Shown here: one piece after another, positions 43,470-54,372 of the stretch
Position numbering within the stretch: the first letter of the stretch is position 1
Layout: the number at the start of each line of letters is the position of its first letter
Assembly (NCBI GenBank): GCA_038380435.1
Contig: JAWZYU010000006.1
Location: 37,574,501-37,638,500 of the forward strand
DNA from: Ryuthela nishihirai
Lineage: Eukaryota > Arthropoda > Arachnida > Araneae > Heptathelidae
Direction: 5' to 3'
DNA length: 64,000 nucleotides
Translations under genes and position numbers: made by a program
Notes under the pieces: generated by a model
What the model saw: the letters and a program-made list of their open reading frames with translations, nothing else
Told to the model about the DNA's origin: nothing
Databases searched by the model: none

Positions 43470-44160
43470 CTAATAACTTCACAGTAATCTATAGTTCGAG
43501 TTCTATTTCAGTAAACTAACGTATGATTATTCTATCCTACAACACTTCTCAATTAGTTTACAATCCAAATCCAGCGAAACTCAAGTTCGAGTCATCATAC
43601 ATCTAATAATCAATTCTACAACAATTCCTAATTAATTTGCAATCGACATTCTATCTCAGTAATTTAACTCTGCACATGTTAATTATCTACACTTCTTAAT
43701 TAGTTTACAATCCTATTCTATGAAACTCAAGTGTGATTCATCAAACATCTAATAATCAATTCTACAACAATTCCTAATTAATTTGCAATCGACATTCTAT
43801 CTCAGTAATTTAACTCTGCACATGTTAATTCTCTATACTTCTTAATTAGTTTACAATCCTATTCTATGAAACTCAAGTTTGATTCATCAAACATCTAATA
43901 ATCAATTCTACAACAATTCCTAATTCTACGAAACTCAAGTTCGATTCATCATACATCTAATAATCAATTCTACAACAATTCCTAATTAATTTGCAATCGA
44001 CATTCTATCTCAGTAATTTAACTCTGCACATGTTAATTCTCTACACTTCTTAATTAGTTTACAATCCTATTCTATGAAACTCAAGTTTGATTCATCAAAC
44101 ATCTAATAATCAATTCTATAACAATTCCTAATTCTACGAAACTCAATGTAACACTTGAAA
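43470..44160. repeat. 147-bp tandem repeat inside the LTR element
   Basis: CTACAACAATTCCTAATTAA recurs at about 43615, 43762, 43970 and 44117, with a truncated unit near 43909. Units contain AATCGACATTCTATCTCAG and AATCCTATTCTATGAAACTC. The array occupies a third of the interior. Confidence 0.88.
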
Positions 44161-44312
44161 ACTCCAGCGTATGTGTGCAAAGAAAAAGAAAAAGATTGAT
44201 GATGCCGAAGTGTCCAATGCCGCGGCTCTCGCACTCATCTTCCGGGCCCAGGGCGATGGGACGAGCATCCCGGCATGACGACATTTCTCCGGCCAGCGCT
44301 CCTATCCGATGC

Positions 44313-44351
44313 GTGTGTGTGTGTGTGTGTGTGTGTGGGGGGGGGGGGGGG
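44313..44351. repeat. (TG)n(G)n microsatellite
   Basis: About 12 TG units run into 15 G. It lies in the element interior. Confidence 0.95.
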
Positions 44352-44813
44352 TTCACCACTCACGAATCCACCCAAACCGTCACCAATCCACATGTAAGCC
44401 GGATTTGCCATCGCGCGAGCGTTCACTTCCTGCTTAGACTCCACCGTTCCTTTTCACTTGACAGCCGGGGCGGGGGGTAGTGATGGATGGTTGGCGTGTG
44501 CATATTTGTAAAGTCGGAGATCTCGGTTGTTGGACATGACCCGGGCGATCCGTTCCGCCATTGGGCGCCGCGCTGCGAAGGCGTCCCTTCACAACGACAT
44601 TTGCCCATGAGGTGGAACTCGCCTCCTCAAGGTCGCCGTTTGTCTCTGTACTCAATGTTCTCAAGTGCCGCCTAACTCTGGGTGGCCGCTGCGGCAGAGG
44701 AGGCGGGGGCGTGGATCCAGTGTGTTTGTGGGCATCATAACAGGCCAAGGTTTGTGAGGACTGGCCTGCTGCGGGGGCTGGAGACGGTATGACTCTCCCG
44801 TCTTGTCCACGTG

Positions 44814-44885
44814 GCCGTGATCATATAGTGGTTAGTACATTGCATTGTGGCCGCAATAACCCAGGTTCGAATCCTGGTCACGGCA
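44814..44885 (+). tRNA. Complete tRNA-His(GTG)-like sequence forming the primer-binding site
   Basis: A full cloverleaf can be drawn: acceptor GCCGTGA with TCACGGC (7/7 pairs), D arm with AGTGGTTA loop, anticodon loop TTGTGGC (anticodon GTG), T arm CCAGG-TTCGAAT-CCTGG, discriminator A. One A-C mismatch occurs in the D stem and one at the base of the anticodon stem. The B box GGTTCGAATCC is perfect. The next bases are CCA (44886-44888), not normally encoded in eukaryotic tRNA genes, and the base before is G (44813), the position of the extra G(-1) of mature tRNA-His. Only three bases separate CCA from the LTR, so on the minus strand TGGTGCCGTGACC is the primer-binding site. A normal site is at most about 18 nt. 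Here the whole tRNA is present. It could score as a tRNA gene in a scan but is best read as a reverse-transcribed tRNA within the element. Confidence 0.88.
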
Positions 44886-44891
44886 CCAATT

Positions 44892-45929
44892 TGTTGTGCA
44901 CCCCACCTGCTCTCGGAGATAGGGTGGACACAACAAAGGGAGAAATTAGCCTGTAACTTCAATTCCCCAAAACGACGGTGATTTGCGTTGTGTATTTTAT
45001 TTTTCTAATTACTCTGTCGACAGAGCCAGGTTCTTTTCTCTAACATTTAAAATAATAGACATTCATAGGCGGCCGATCTTTCCTCTCCTGTTAGGGTATA
45101 ACTCGACAAGACAAAGGGGTACCAAACAAACATTACTTTATTAATTCGATCTCTTAACTAGACATATAAAAATCATACAATTCCTGACAAATTACTGAGG
45201 TCAATCATCTTGTTCGAAGTCCTTACTAGATGCTCAAAGTTCATTTAAATTAAGAACTGTCTTTAGAGTCACTTTTCTGGCCAAAACTTGGGCCAAACGT
45301 TCTGAGCATTAAAACCAAATGTTCGCTATGGGAGTCTTAGTGACGGCGGCAGAACACTGCATAATTGAATGGGAGCCCTTAGCTGATAAGAATTCCCTTA
45401 CCTCCTTCCTTGTCCAGCTATTGGTGTTCCGCCCGTAGTGTAGCGTCTTTGTCCATGCTTTTGGGCTGTCCGCAGCACAGGCACGAGGCGTCCTGCAACA
45501 TCTTGATAACTCGCAGCCGAAAAAGTACTCGTCTTTCACGAAGAGCGGTAGTCGAACGAATGGGGGCTGAAGCTTGGTCACTTCTTCTTGAGGAAAACTC
45601 TCTCGGCCTTTGTTCTCGTCTTTACACCAATCGTTAGTTTTTAAGCGCGATGTGTTTTTCTCCTATTGGTCGACTGGAGAAGATCCAATGTAAGCGATCC
45701 ACCCCCCTCCCTTCTCCCTCTCCGTGTTCCTTGGCGTGGGTCCGAAAATGAGGCGTCCTCCGCGCTCGCCGCTGCGGGGGAGGGGGGGGGGGGGTCAGGA
45801 GGTCACCTTGACCTTCGCTTGCGTGTTCTGCCGAATTTGCGAAATGGCGGCTGGCTCCACGTCCAGTGTTCTGGAACCTTCCGGCTCCCAAAGTCGTGTC
45901 CACAGGAGGAATTCGCTGTGAGCAGGACA
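44892..45929 (-). repeat. 5' LTR (element orientation)
   Basis: Starts, on the minus strand, TGTCCTGCTCACAGCG (two bases shorter at the edge than the 3' LTR) and ends GGTGCACAACA. A poly-G stretch near 45780-45794 is longer than in its partner. The promoter of the element should lie here, but no TATA box can be assigned with confidence. Confidence 0.93.
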
Positions 45930-46070
45930 ATAGCTCTTACAGACCTTTTATCTTACTAAAACCGAAATCATTGCTGACCGCTGCCTCAGTTAGAGCTAAC
46001 ACAGCACATAAAGTTTTGTCCTGCTAGAGCAGCCACTAGCTCTCTAACCACTTTGCCAGCTAAGGTATAA
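45930..46070 (-). repeat. SINE-C, 5' piece, split by the LTR element
   Basis: It resumes at ATAGCTCTTACAGACCTTTT. On the minus strand it carries GTGGTTAGAGAGCTAGTGGC (A-box region), TGTGTTAGCTCTAACTGAGG and GGTTTTAGTAAGATAAAAGG as in the other SINE-C copies. Confidence 0.85.
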
Positions 46071-46250
46071 CTATGACTTAATATCTCATCCGACGGATGG
46101 CGATCTTTCGAAGTCCATTGGTGTATCATTTCTGACCGAGGGCAGGATGAGGATTTGCGAATATGAATCTCAAACCCGGTACAGTTGGGACTCGAGTCTA
46201 GCAACATCAGATTTCGAGTCTGGCGCTCTACTAATTGAGCCAATCCCACC
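46071..46250 (-). repeat. SINE-A copy, minus, diverged, 3' part missing
   Basis: ATCTCATCCGACGGATGGCG, GAATATGAATCTCAAACC, GGGACTCGAGTCTAGCAACA and TCTGGCGCTCTACTAATTGA give body and head in the correct order. Confidence 0.8.
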
Positions 46251-46297
46251 AGATCTACTGGATAGTGTTAATATAAAAAGGAAGTTCCCCATCAAAC

Positions 46298-46493
46298 ATA
46301 CTGTATGGCTCTCCTGCACATGGACAATGGCTTAACATACCATACGACGGACGTTTCAAGCCAGTCCATGCACTCTTTCTCACCGAGGACATAGTAGGTG
46401 ATAGCGTAGATAAATATAAATGCAAACGAGGTTAGGACACGAATTCAGCAACGTTACAATACGAGCCTGGTGCGTTACCGATTGGCCCAATCC
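46298..46493 (-). repeat. SINE-A copy, minus, diverged, 3' part missing
   Basis: GTATGGCTCTCCTGCACATG, CGACGGACGTTTCAAGCC, ACGAGCCTGGTGCGTTACCG and ATTGGCCCAATCCC follow SINE-A order. Adjacent to the previous partial copy in the same orientation. Confidence 0.8.
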
Positions 46494-46527
46494 CTAATTA
46501 TGCCCCAAGTTTGAAAAAGAAAAAGCA

Positions 46528-49500
46528 GCAGAGACGAAGTGCAATATTCGGTCCTCAGCTCATAGTCTACAACCAGCAGAGAGGAAGTGCATCTTTTGGT
46601 CTCTCTTCCATACTTTACAACGATCAGAAAAGATGTGAATCTTTTGGTCTCTCGTCCATACTCTACAACCATAAGAGAGGACGTGCATCTTCTGGTCTCT
46701 CTGGTTTATACTGTGTAACCATCAGAGAAGATGTGCATCTTTTGGTCTCTCGTCCGTACTCTACAAACATAAGAGAAGATGTGCATCTTTTGGTCTCCCG
46801 TCCATATTCTACAACCAGAAGAAAGGAAGTGTAATTTTTGGTCTCTCGTCCATACTCTATAACCAGCAGAGAGTATGTGTATCTGTTGGTCTCTCCTCCA
46901 TACTCTACAACCAGCAGAGCGGACGTGCATCTTTTGGTCTCTCGTACAATACTGTATAACCAGCAGAGAGTATGTGCATCTTTTGGTCTCTCGTCAATAC
47001 TCTAAAACCAGCAAAGAGAAAGTGCATCTGCTGGTATCTAGCCCATACTGTAGAACCAGTAGAGAGGAAGTGCATCTTTTGGTCTCTCGTTCATACTCTA
47101 CAACAAGCAGAGAGGAAATGCACCTTCTGGTATCTACTCCATACTCTAGAACCAGCAGAGAGGAAGTACATGTTTTGGTCTCTCGTCCATACTCTACAAG
47201 CAACAGAGAGGACGTGCATCTTTTTGTCCTCCTCCCATACTCCATAACCAGCAGAGGGGAAGTGCATCTTTTGGTCTCTTGTCCATAATCATCAACCAGC
47301 AGAGAAGAAGTGCATCTTTTGGTCTCTCGTCCATACTATTCAACCATCAGAAACGATGTGCATCTTTTGGTCTCTAGTCCATACTCTACGACAGTAGAGA
47401 GCAAGTGCATCTTTTGGTCTATCGTCCGTACTCTACAATCATAAGAGAGGATGTGCATCTATTGGTCTCTCGTAAATACTCTACAAACATAAGAGAAGAT
47501 GTGCATCTTTTGGTCTTCCGTCCATGTTCTACAACCAGAAGAGAGGAAGTGCATTTTTTGGTCTCTCGTTCATACTCTACAACCATAAGAGAGGATGTGC
47601 ATCTTTTGGTCTCTCGTCCCTACTCTACAACCATCAGAGAATATATGCATCTTTTGGTCTTTCGTCCATACTCTACAACCATCAGAGAATATGTGCATCT
47701 TTTGGTCTCTCGTTTGTACTGTACAACCATCAGAGAGGAAGTTAATCTTTTGGTATCTAGTCCCTACTGTACAACCATCAGAAAGGATGTGCATTTTTTG
47801 GTTTCTGGTCCATCCTTTATAAGCAGCCGAAAGGAAGTGCATATTTTGGCCTCTCGTCCATATTCTACAACCGGCAGAGAGGAAGTACATCTTTTGGTTT
47901 CTCATCAATATTCTACAACCAGCAGAGAGGACGTGCATCAATTGGTCTCTCGTCCATACTCTACAAACATAAGAGAAGATGTGCATCTTTTGGTCTCCCG
48001 TCCATATTCTACAATCAGAAGAGAAGAAGTGCATTTTTTGGTCTCTCGTCCATACTCTACAACCATAAGAGAGGATGGGCATCTTTTGGTCTCTCGTCCC
48101 TACTCCCCAACCTTCAGAGAAGATGTGCATCTTTTGGTCCTTGTCCATATTCTACAACCAAAAAAGGGGATGTGCATCTTTTGGTCTTTCGTCCATACTC
48201 TGCAACCATCAGAGAATATGTACATCTTTTGGTCTCTCGTCCGTACTCTACAACCATCAGAGAGGAAGTTCATCTTTTGGTATCTAGTCCATACTCTACA
48301 ACCATCAGAAAGGATGTACATTTTTTGGTTTCTCGTCCATCCTCTGTAAGCAGCAGAGAGGAAGTGCATGTTTTTGCCTCTCGTCCATATTCTACAACCA
48401 GCGAGAGGAAGTACATCTTTTGGTCTCTCATCAATATTCTACAACCAGCAGAGAGGACGTGCATCTTTTGGTTCTCCGCCCATACTCTACAATCAGCAGA
48501 GAGGACTTGTATATTTTCGTCCACCGCCAATACTCTACAACCAGCAGCGAAAGTGTATCTTTTGGTCTCTCGTACATACTCTATAACCAGCAGAGAGGAA
48601 ATGCATATTTTGGACTCTCGTCCATACTCTACAACCAGCAGAGAGGAAGTGCATCCTTTGGTCTCTCATCCATACTCTATAACCAGCAGAGAAGAAGTGC
48701 ATGATTTGGTCTCTGGTCCATACTCTACAACCATCAGAGAAGATGTGCATCTTTTGGTCCCTCGTCCATATTCTACAACCATAAAAGGGATGTGCATCTT
48801 TTGGTCTTTCGTCCCTACTCTACAACCATCAGAGAATATGTGCATATTTTGGTCTCTCGTCCGTACTCTACAACCATCAGAGAGGAAGTTCATCTTTTGG
48901 TATCTAGTCCATACTGTACAACCATCAGAAAGGATGTGCATTTTTTGGTTTCTCGTCCATCCTCTATCAGCAGCAGAGAGTAAGTACATCTTTTGGTCTC
49001 TCATCAATATTCTACAAACAGCAGAGAGGACGTGCATCTATTGGTCTCTCGTCCATACTCTACAAACATAAGAGAAGATGTGCATCTTTTGGTCTCCCGT
49101 CCATATTCTACAATCAAAAGAGAGGAAGTGCCTTTTTTGGCCTCTCGTCCATACTCTACAACCATAAGAGAGGATGTGCATCTTTTGGTCTCTCGTCCCT
49201 ACTCTACAACCATCAGAGAGGAAGTGCATGGTTTGGTCACTCGTCCATACTCTACAACCAGCAGAGAGGAGGTGCATCTTTTGGTCTCTCGTCCATACTC
49301 TACAATCAGCAGAGAGGAAGTGCATGATTTTGTCTCTCGTCCATACTCTACAACCAACAGAGAGAACGTGCATCTTTTTGTCATCTGCCCATACTCTACA
49401 ACCAGCAGAATGGAAGTGCACCTTTTGGTCTCTCGTCCATACTCTACAACCATAAGAGAGGATGTGCATCTATTGGTCTCTCATCCATACTCTACAAACA

Positions 49501-52205
49501 TAAGAGAAGATGTGCATCTTTTGGTCTCCCGTCCATATTCTACAACCAGCAGAGAGGAAGTGCATCTTTTGTTGTCTTGTACATAATCTTGAACCAGCAG
49601 AGAGGAAGTGCATATTTGGGTATCTAATCCATACTCTGCAACCAGCAGAGAGGAAGTGCATCTTTTTGGTCTCCTGCCCATAATCTTAAACCAGCAGAGA
49701 ATGAGTGTATCTTTTGCTGTCTCGTCCATACTCTACAACCATCAGAGAGGATGTGCATCTTTTGATCTCTCGTCCATATTCTATAACCAGCAGAGAGGAT
49801 GTGCACCTTTTGGTCTCTCGTCCATACTCTACAACCAGCAGAGATGAAGTTCATCTTTTGGTATCTGGTCCATACTCTACAACCATCAGAAAGGATGTGC
49901 ATCTTTTGGTTTCTAGTCCATCCTCTATAAGCAGCAGAGAGGAAGTGCATGTTTTGGCCTCTCGTACATATTCTACAACTAGCGGAGAGGAAGTACATCT
50001 TTTGGTCTCTTATCAATATTCTACAACCAGCAGAGTGGACGTGCATCTTTTGGTTCTCCGCCCATACTCTACAATCAGCAGAGACGACTTACATCATTTG
50101 GTCCACCGCCCATACTCTACATCCAGCAGAGCGAAAGTGCAACTTTCGGTCTCTCCTACATACTCTATAACCAGCAGAGAGGAAATGCATCTTTTGGTCT
50201 CTCGTCCATATTCCTCAACCAGCAGAGATGATGTGCATCTTTTGGTCTCTCGTCCACACTCTACAACCAGCAGAGATGAAGTGCATCTTTTGGTATCTAG
50301 TCCATACTGTGCAACCATCAGAATGGATGTGCGTCTTTTGGTTTCTCGTTCATACTCTATAAGCAGCAGAGAGGAAGTGAATGTTTTGGTCTCTCCACCA
50401 TACTCTATAAGCAGCAGAGAGGAAGTGCACGTTTTCAGCTCTTCTCCATATTCTACAACCAGCAGAGATGAAGTGCATTTTTTGGTATCTAGTCCATACT
50501 GTAGAACCAACAGGGAGGAAGAGCAACTTTTGGTCTCTCGTCCATACTCTACAATCAGTAGAGATGAAGTGCATCTTTTGGTATCTAGTCCATACTGTTG
50601 AACCATCAGAAAGGATGTGCATCTTTTGTATTCTTGTCCATACTCTACAACCATTAGAGAAGACGTGCATTTTTTTTTGGTCTCTCATTCGTACTCTGCA
50701 ACAATTAGAGAAGATGTGCATCTTTTGGTCTCTCGTTCGTACTCTACAACCATCAGAGGAAGTTCATCTTTTGGTATCTAGTCCATACTGTACAACCATC
50801 AGAAAGGATGTGTATTTTTTGGTTTCTCGTCCATCTTCTATAAGCAGCAGAGAGGAAGGGCATGTTTTGGCCTCTCGTCCATATTCTACAACCAGCAGAG
50901 AGGAAGTACATCTTTTAGTCTCTCATCAATATTCTTCAACCAGCAGAGAGAATTGCATCTTTTGGTCCTTCGCCCATACTCTACAACCATTAGCGAGGAA
51001 GTTCGTCTTTTGGAGTGTTGTTCATACTCTACAACCATCAGAGAGGAGGTGCATCTTTTGGTCCTCCTCGCATACACTACAACCAGCAGAGCGAAAGTGC
51101 ATTTTTTGGTCTCTCGTACATACTGTAAAACCAGCAGAGAGGAAAGACATCTTTTGGTCTCTTGTCCATATTTTACAACCAGCAGAGAGGAGTGCATGTG
51201 TAGGTCTCTCGTCCATACTAAATAAGCAGCAGAGAGGAGGAGCATGTTTTGGCCCCTCGGAGGAGCATGTTTTGGCCCAATCTACAACCAGCAGAGAGGA
51301 AGTGCATCTTTTGGTCTCTCCTCCATACTCTACAACCAGCAGAGAGGAAGTGCATCTTTTGGTCTCTCGTCCATGATCTACAAACATCAGAGGGGAAGTT
51401 CATCTTTTGGTATCTAGTCCATACTCTACAGCCAGCAGAGTGAACGTGTATCTTTTGGTCCACCACCCATACTCTACAACTAGCAGAGGTTAATTGCATC
51501 TTTTGGTTTCTCGTCCACATTCTACAATCAGCAGAGAGGATGTTTATCTTTTGGTCTCTCGTCCATACTCTACAACCATCAGAGAGGAAGTGCATCTTTT
51601 GGTATCTTGTCCATACTCTGCAACCACCAGAGAGACGTGCATCTTTTGGTCCTCCGCCCATACTCTACAACCAGCAGGTGGGAAGTGCATCATTTGGTCT
51701 CTCGTCCATACTCTATAACCAGCAGAGAGGATATGCATCTTTCGTTCTCTCGTCCATATTACACAACCAACAGAGAGGATGTTCATCCTTTGGTCTCTCG
51801 TCCATACTGTACAACCATCAGAGACGAAGTGCATCTTTTGTTATCTTGTCGATAACCTTCAACCAGCAGAGAGTATGTGTATCGTTTGTTCTCTCTTAGA
51901 TACTCCACAACCAACAGAGAGGATGCTCATCTTTTGGTCTCTCGTCCATACTGTACAACCATCAGAGAGGAAGTGCATCTTTTGATATCTAGTCTATACT
52001 CTGCAACCAGCAGAGAGGAAGTGCATCTTTTGGTCTCTTGTCCATAATCTTCAACCAGCAGGGAGGATGTGCATCTTTTGGTCCTCTGCCCATACTCTAC
52101 ATCCTGCAGAGGGGAAGTGCATCTTTTGGTCTCTCGTCCATACTCTATAACCAGCAGAAAGGAAACGATTATTTTTGTCCTCCATCTATAACCTACAACC
52201 AAACA
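46528..52205. repeat. 48-bp minisatellite, about 118 units
   Basis: The unit is GAAGTGCATCTTTTGGTCTC, TCGTCCATACTCTACAACCA, GCAGAGAG (48 bp). Three main variants alternate at the last part (AGCAGAG, ATCAGAG, ATAAGAG) with linked changes such as ATATG or GATG. Marker units containing a TCCTCTATAAGCAGC-like sequence appear near 47813, 48338, 48957, 49919 and 50832. These intervals correspond to about 11, 13, 20 and 19 units, so the array grew by block duplications. As 48 is a multiple of three, the plus strand carries many ORFs up to 314 codons with a 16-residue repeat (EVHLLVSRPYSTTSRE), and the minus strand also. The ORFs stop and restart throughout and lack signal peptides or unique ends. 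Confidence 0.96.
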
Positions 52206-52588
52206 GAAATTAAGTAATCATTTAGTCCACTCCATCCGAAGCGCATCTAGATCACTCATAAAAGAGCAGATACGACAAGAAGTGCTACAAAGGGGTTGAT
52301 TTATATAGTACTTTATCATTTTTATACATCATCATTAGGTATTGAAACGAAGAGTTATTTTGATGGAAACCATATGTACAGTTAAGGTGTTTGTTATTTT
52401 TCGGGCTTCGGTTTTTCCGCAAGAGATCACTTTTTCCATTAAATCTTCGCCTTAAAATTTGCTGTGAAATTTGAACTTTCAAGATGTAGTCAGAGTTCAG
52501 AGAGATAACTAAGGGTACCTTTTGTACATTATTCGCACAGTCCTTTATCGCTTACATCTTGGTTTAAACACACTGCCTTTCCGAATTA
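52206..52588. other. No recognised gene
   Basis: Short unique stretch after the minisatellite. A 65-codon ORF on the minus strand has no recognisable motif. Confidence 0.4.
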
Positions 52589-52589
52589 T

Positions 52590-53020
52590 TAGAAAATTTC
52601 CGTGTTATGTCAATGGGAATCTAATTTCGGAGCTCATTAACTTTTAAAATATGCATTTAATGGAAAGATGGGATTGAGGGTAAATTAAAGATCAAAATCA
52701 TATCTATTTAAATCTCGATTTCTATCAACATTCGTTCAGTTTACGAATGTTGATTATGGAGTTACTTCCATAACTCTTTAAATACTTTAAAGAGTTATGG
52801 AAGATGGAATATTTCACAACAGTAATGAGTTTTAAGGATTTACTTCAGAAACTAATTAAACTTGATAGGTATTGTTTCAAACCATGCAATAAAATAAGCA
52901 TAAAAATTAGAAGTTTGCGTAATGATTATTTCGATATTAGGCAGTTCTGAATGATTTTCATAAAAGGAAGTAATTCATTTTGAAATATTCCATCTTCCAT
53001 AACTCTTTAAATACTTAACG
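52590..53020. mobile_element. Inverted-repeat element, family E, copy E3
   Basis: The inner arms of about 40 bp are nearly perfect: TTAAAGAGTTATGGAAGATG, GAATATTTCA (52793-52822) pairs with TGAAATATTCCATCTTCCAT, AACTCTTTAA (52981-53010). The left outer arm (52590-52760) matches arms of E1, E2 and E4. The right outer arm is poorly kept. A second small inverted repeat, CAACATTCGTTCAGTTTACG with AATGTTG, lies at 52727-52752. No coding sequence. Confidence 0.75.
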
Positions 53021-53189
53021 ATATTGATAAAAAATTTGCATTTAAAGACATTCGATTACAATCTTCGATTTTTTTATTAAAGATAATAATTGCGTCCTCT
53101 TCCTCGGAGTAGGTAAAAATAATTGTTGTAAAAATAATTGTTGTCAGTGCAAATTTCGTGACTTACACATTTCACCACGAAAATTTCAA

Positions 53190-53470
53190 ATTTCTAAATG
53201 TAATAATTGCATCGCTTAAAAGAGTCGTTAAAATGTGGCCATTTTCAAAAATTTCCACCGTTAGAGGACGCAAATGCAGCTATTGAGAGATTCTAAAATT
53301 CGTCATATTTCATCAATACTTATCTAATATAAAAAGTAACTTTTATATCTAAAAATATAGAAGTTGAATGTCTGTAGATAGACAGACGACAAAGAGAAAA
53401 TATTCATCTTTTCTGAAAACGAGCCAAAAAAGAAAATGAAGTGGAACAGAGCAGTTATCGATACGTCATT
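53190..53470. repeat. Dispersed repeat R, copy 2
   Basis: Shares ordered blocks with 30980-31260, for example TTTCCACCGTTAGAGGACGC and GTCTGTAGATAGACAGACGA. Class unknown. Confidence 0.6.
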
Positions 53471-53810
53471 TTCTTGTTCTTGAAAGAAAAAAAACTATGT
53501 TAGCCTGGAAAAATTAATTCCACTCTATCATCCAGTGGTTGCACGAAGAATATGTCGGGAGGCTCCTGTGGCCGTACTCACCATTTTCCCATTATTGGTC
53601 TAAAGCAGAAGTTCCCAAACTTATTTGTTCTACCGCCCCCTTTTCAGAAAAAAAATTACTCAGCACCACGCTGGAAATCTACCTTCATTAAGCGAACAAA
53701 CAGAAAGATGAACTGACAAATCTCGTTTATCAATCACCAAAGTTCTTAACATCGTCATTTAGCAATGGCAAAATCCTCAGAAATGCTTCCCGAGTTAACC
53801 CCTCCTTCTA

Positions 53811-53930
53811 GCACCAACTGTGACAGGGTTGGGATTTATCTCGTTTGTCTCTCACTCTGTCGTCGGTGAAAAAGGAAACACCAACGTGCTTCGAAAGGCC
53901 CTCGGATGAAACGTTGCAGAAACTCACAAG
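53811..53930 (+). repeat. SINE-A fragment, plus, strongly diverged
   Basis: GGTTGGGATTTATCTCG, then CTCTGTCGTCGGTG, GAAACACCAACGTGCTTCGA, AAGGCC and CGGATGAAACGTTG follow the body order of SINE-A. Confidence 0.6.
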
Positions 53931-53990
53931 AAACTCTTCTCTCAATTCAAACAGACGAGTAATAACTCTGCCACGGAAAAGTCACTAATT

Positions 53991-54372
53991 TGGGTTGTTT
54001 TACCTCTGAGCGGCACTTTTTTGCACACCATGGGCTAAATGGCCAGGTCACATGGACTCCGAAGGTTCAGAGAAGGTTAGGGGAGGGGACCCACTGGAAC
54101 AGCTGTTGGGAGACAGATGGTAGCCTCCCGTCAAGGCCATCCAGCGTGTTCTTTAACGTGCACAGGGTATGGCTCTCCCGCACACGGGGCCACGGCTTAA
54201 CGTCCCATCCGACGGACGGCGGCCTTTCCAAGCCCATCGGTGTCCCCTACTGACCGTGGGCAGGGCGGGGAATTTTGCGGAGATAAATCTCAACGCTGAC
54301 CCAGCTGGGACTCGAACCTGGGAACTGCAGATTACGAGCCTGGCGCGCTACCGTTTGAGCCACCCCCGCCCA
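53991..54372 (-). repeat. SINE-A copy, minus, near-consensus, inside the hAT element
   Basis: Complete from TGGGTTGTTTTACCTCTGAGC to the head CCGTTTGAGCCACCCCCGCC, with GTCACTAA repeated on both sides. One of the best copies in the window for the central domain. Confidence 0.97.

Larger units (their letters stand above)
41948..45929 (-). mobile_element. Non-autonomous LTR retrotransposon with tRNA-His primer site
   Basis: Two 1038-bp direct repeats (41948-42985 and 44892-45929), each TG...CA, enclose 1906 bp. A 4-bp duplication ATAG flanks it (41944-41947, 45930-45933). Its reality is supported because the two flanks join into a continuous SINE-C. Orientation is minus: next to the right LTR is a primer-binding site matching tRNA-His, and next to the left LTR is the polypurine tract. 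LTRs differ by roughly 15 substitutions and small indels. The interior has no recognisable gag, protease, RT, RNase H or integrase. A 104-codon ORF (44748-44434, minus; starts MACYDAHKHTGSTPPPPLPQ) lies where gag should begin and might be a truncated gag, but I see no gag motif. It must have been mobilised by an autonomous relative. Confidence 0.93.

Noticed and set aside
45309..45581. 90-codon ORF in the LTR (starts MTKLQPPFVRLPLFVKDEYF)
   Set aside because: Shared by both LTRs but with no recognisable domain. It most likely reflects chance in GC-richer LTR sequence. Not excluded as an LTR-encoded peptide.
47405..51376. Long ORFs (298-314 codons) with a VHLLVSRPYSTTSREE repeat as a repeat-protein gene
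   Set aside because: They arise in several frames and on both strands from a 48-bp tandem repeat, start and stop inside the array, and have no unique N- or C-terminal part.
46528..52205. CRISPR-like array
   Set aside because: Units are contiguous 48-bp repeats without unique spacers, and the sequence is eukaryotic.
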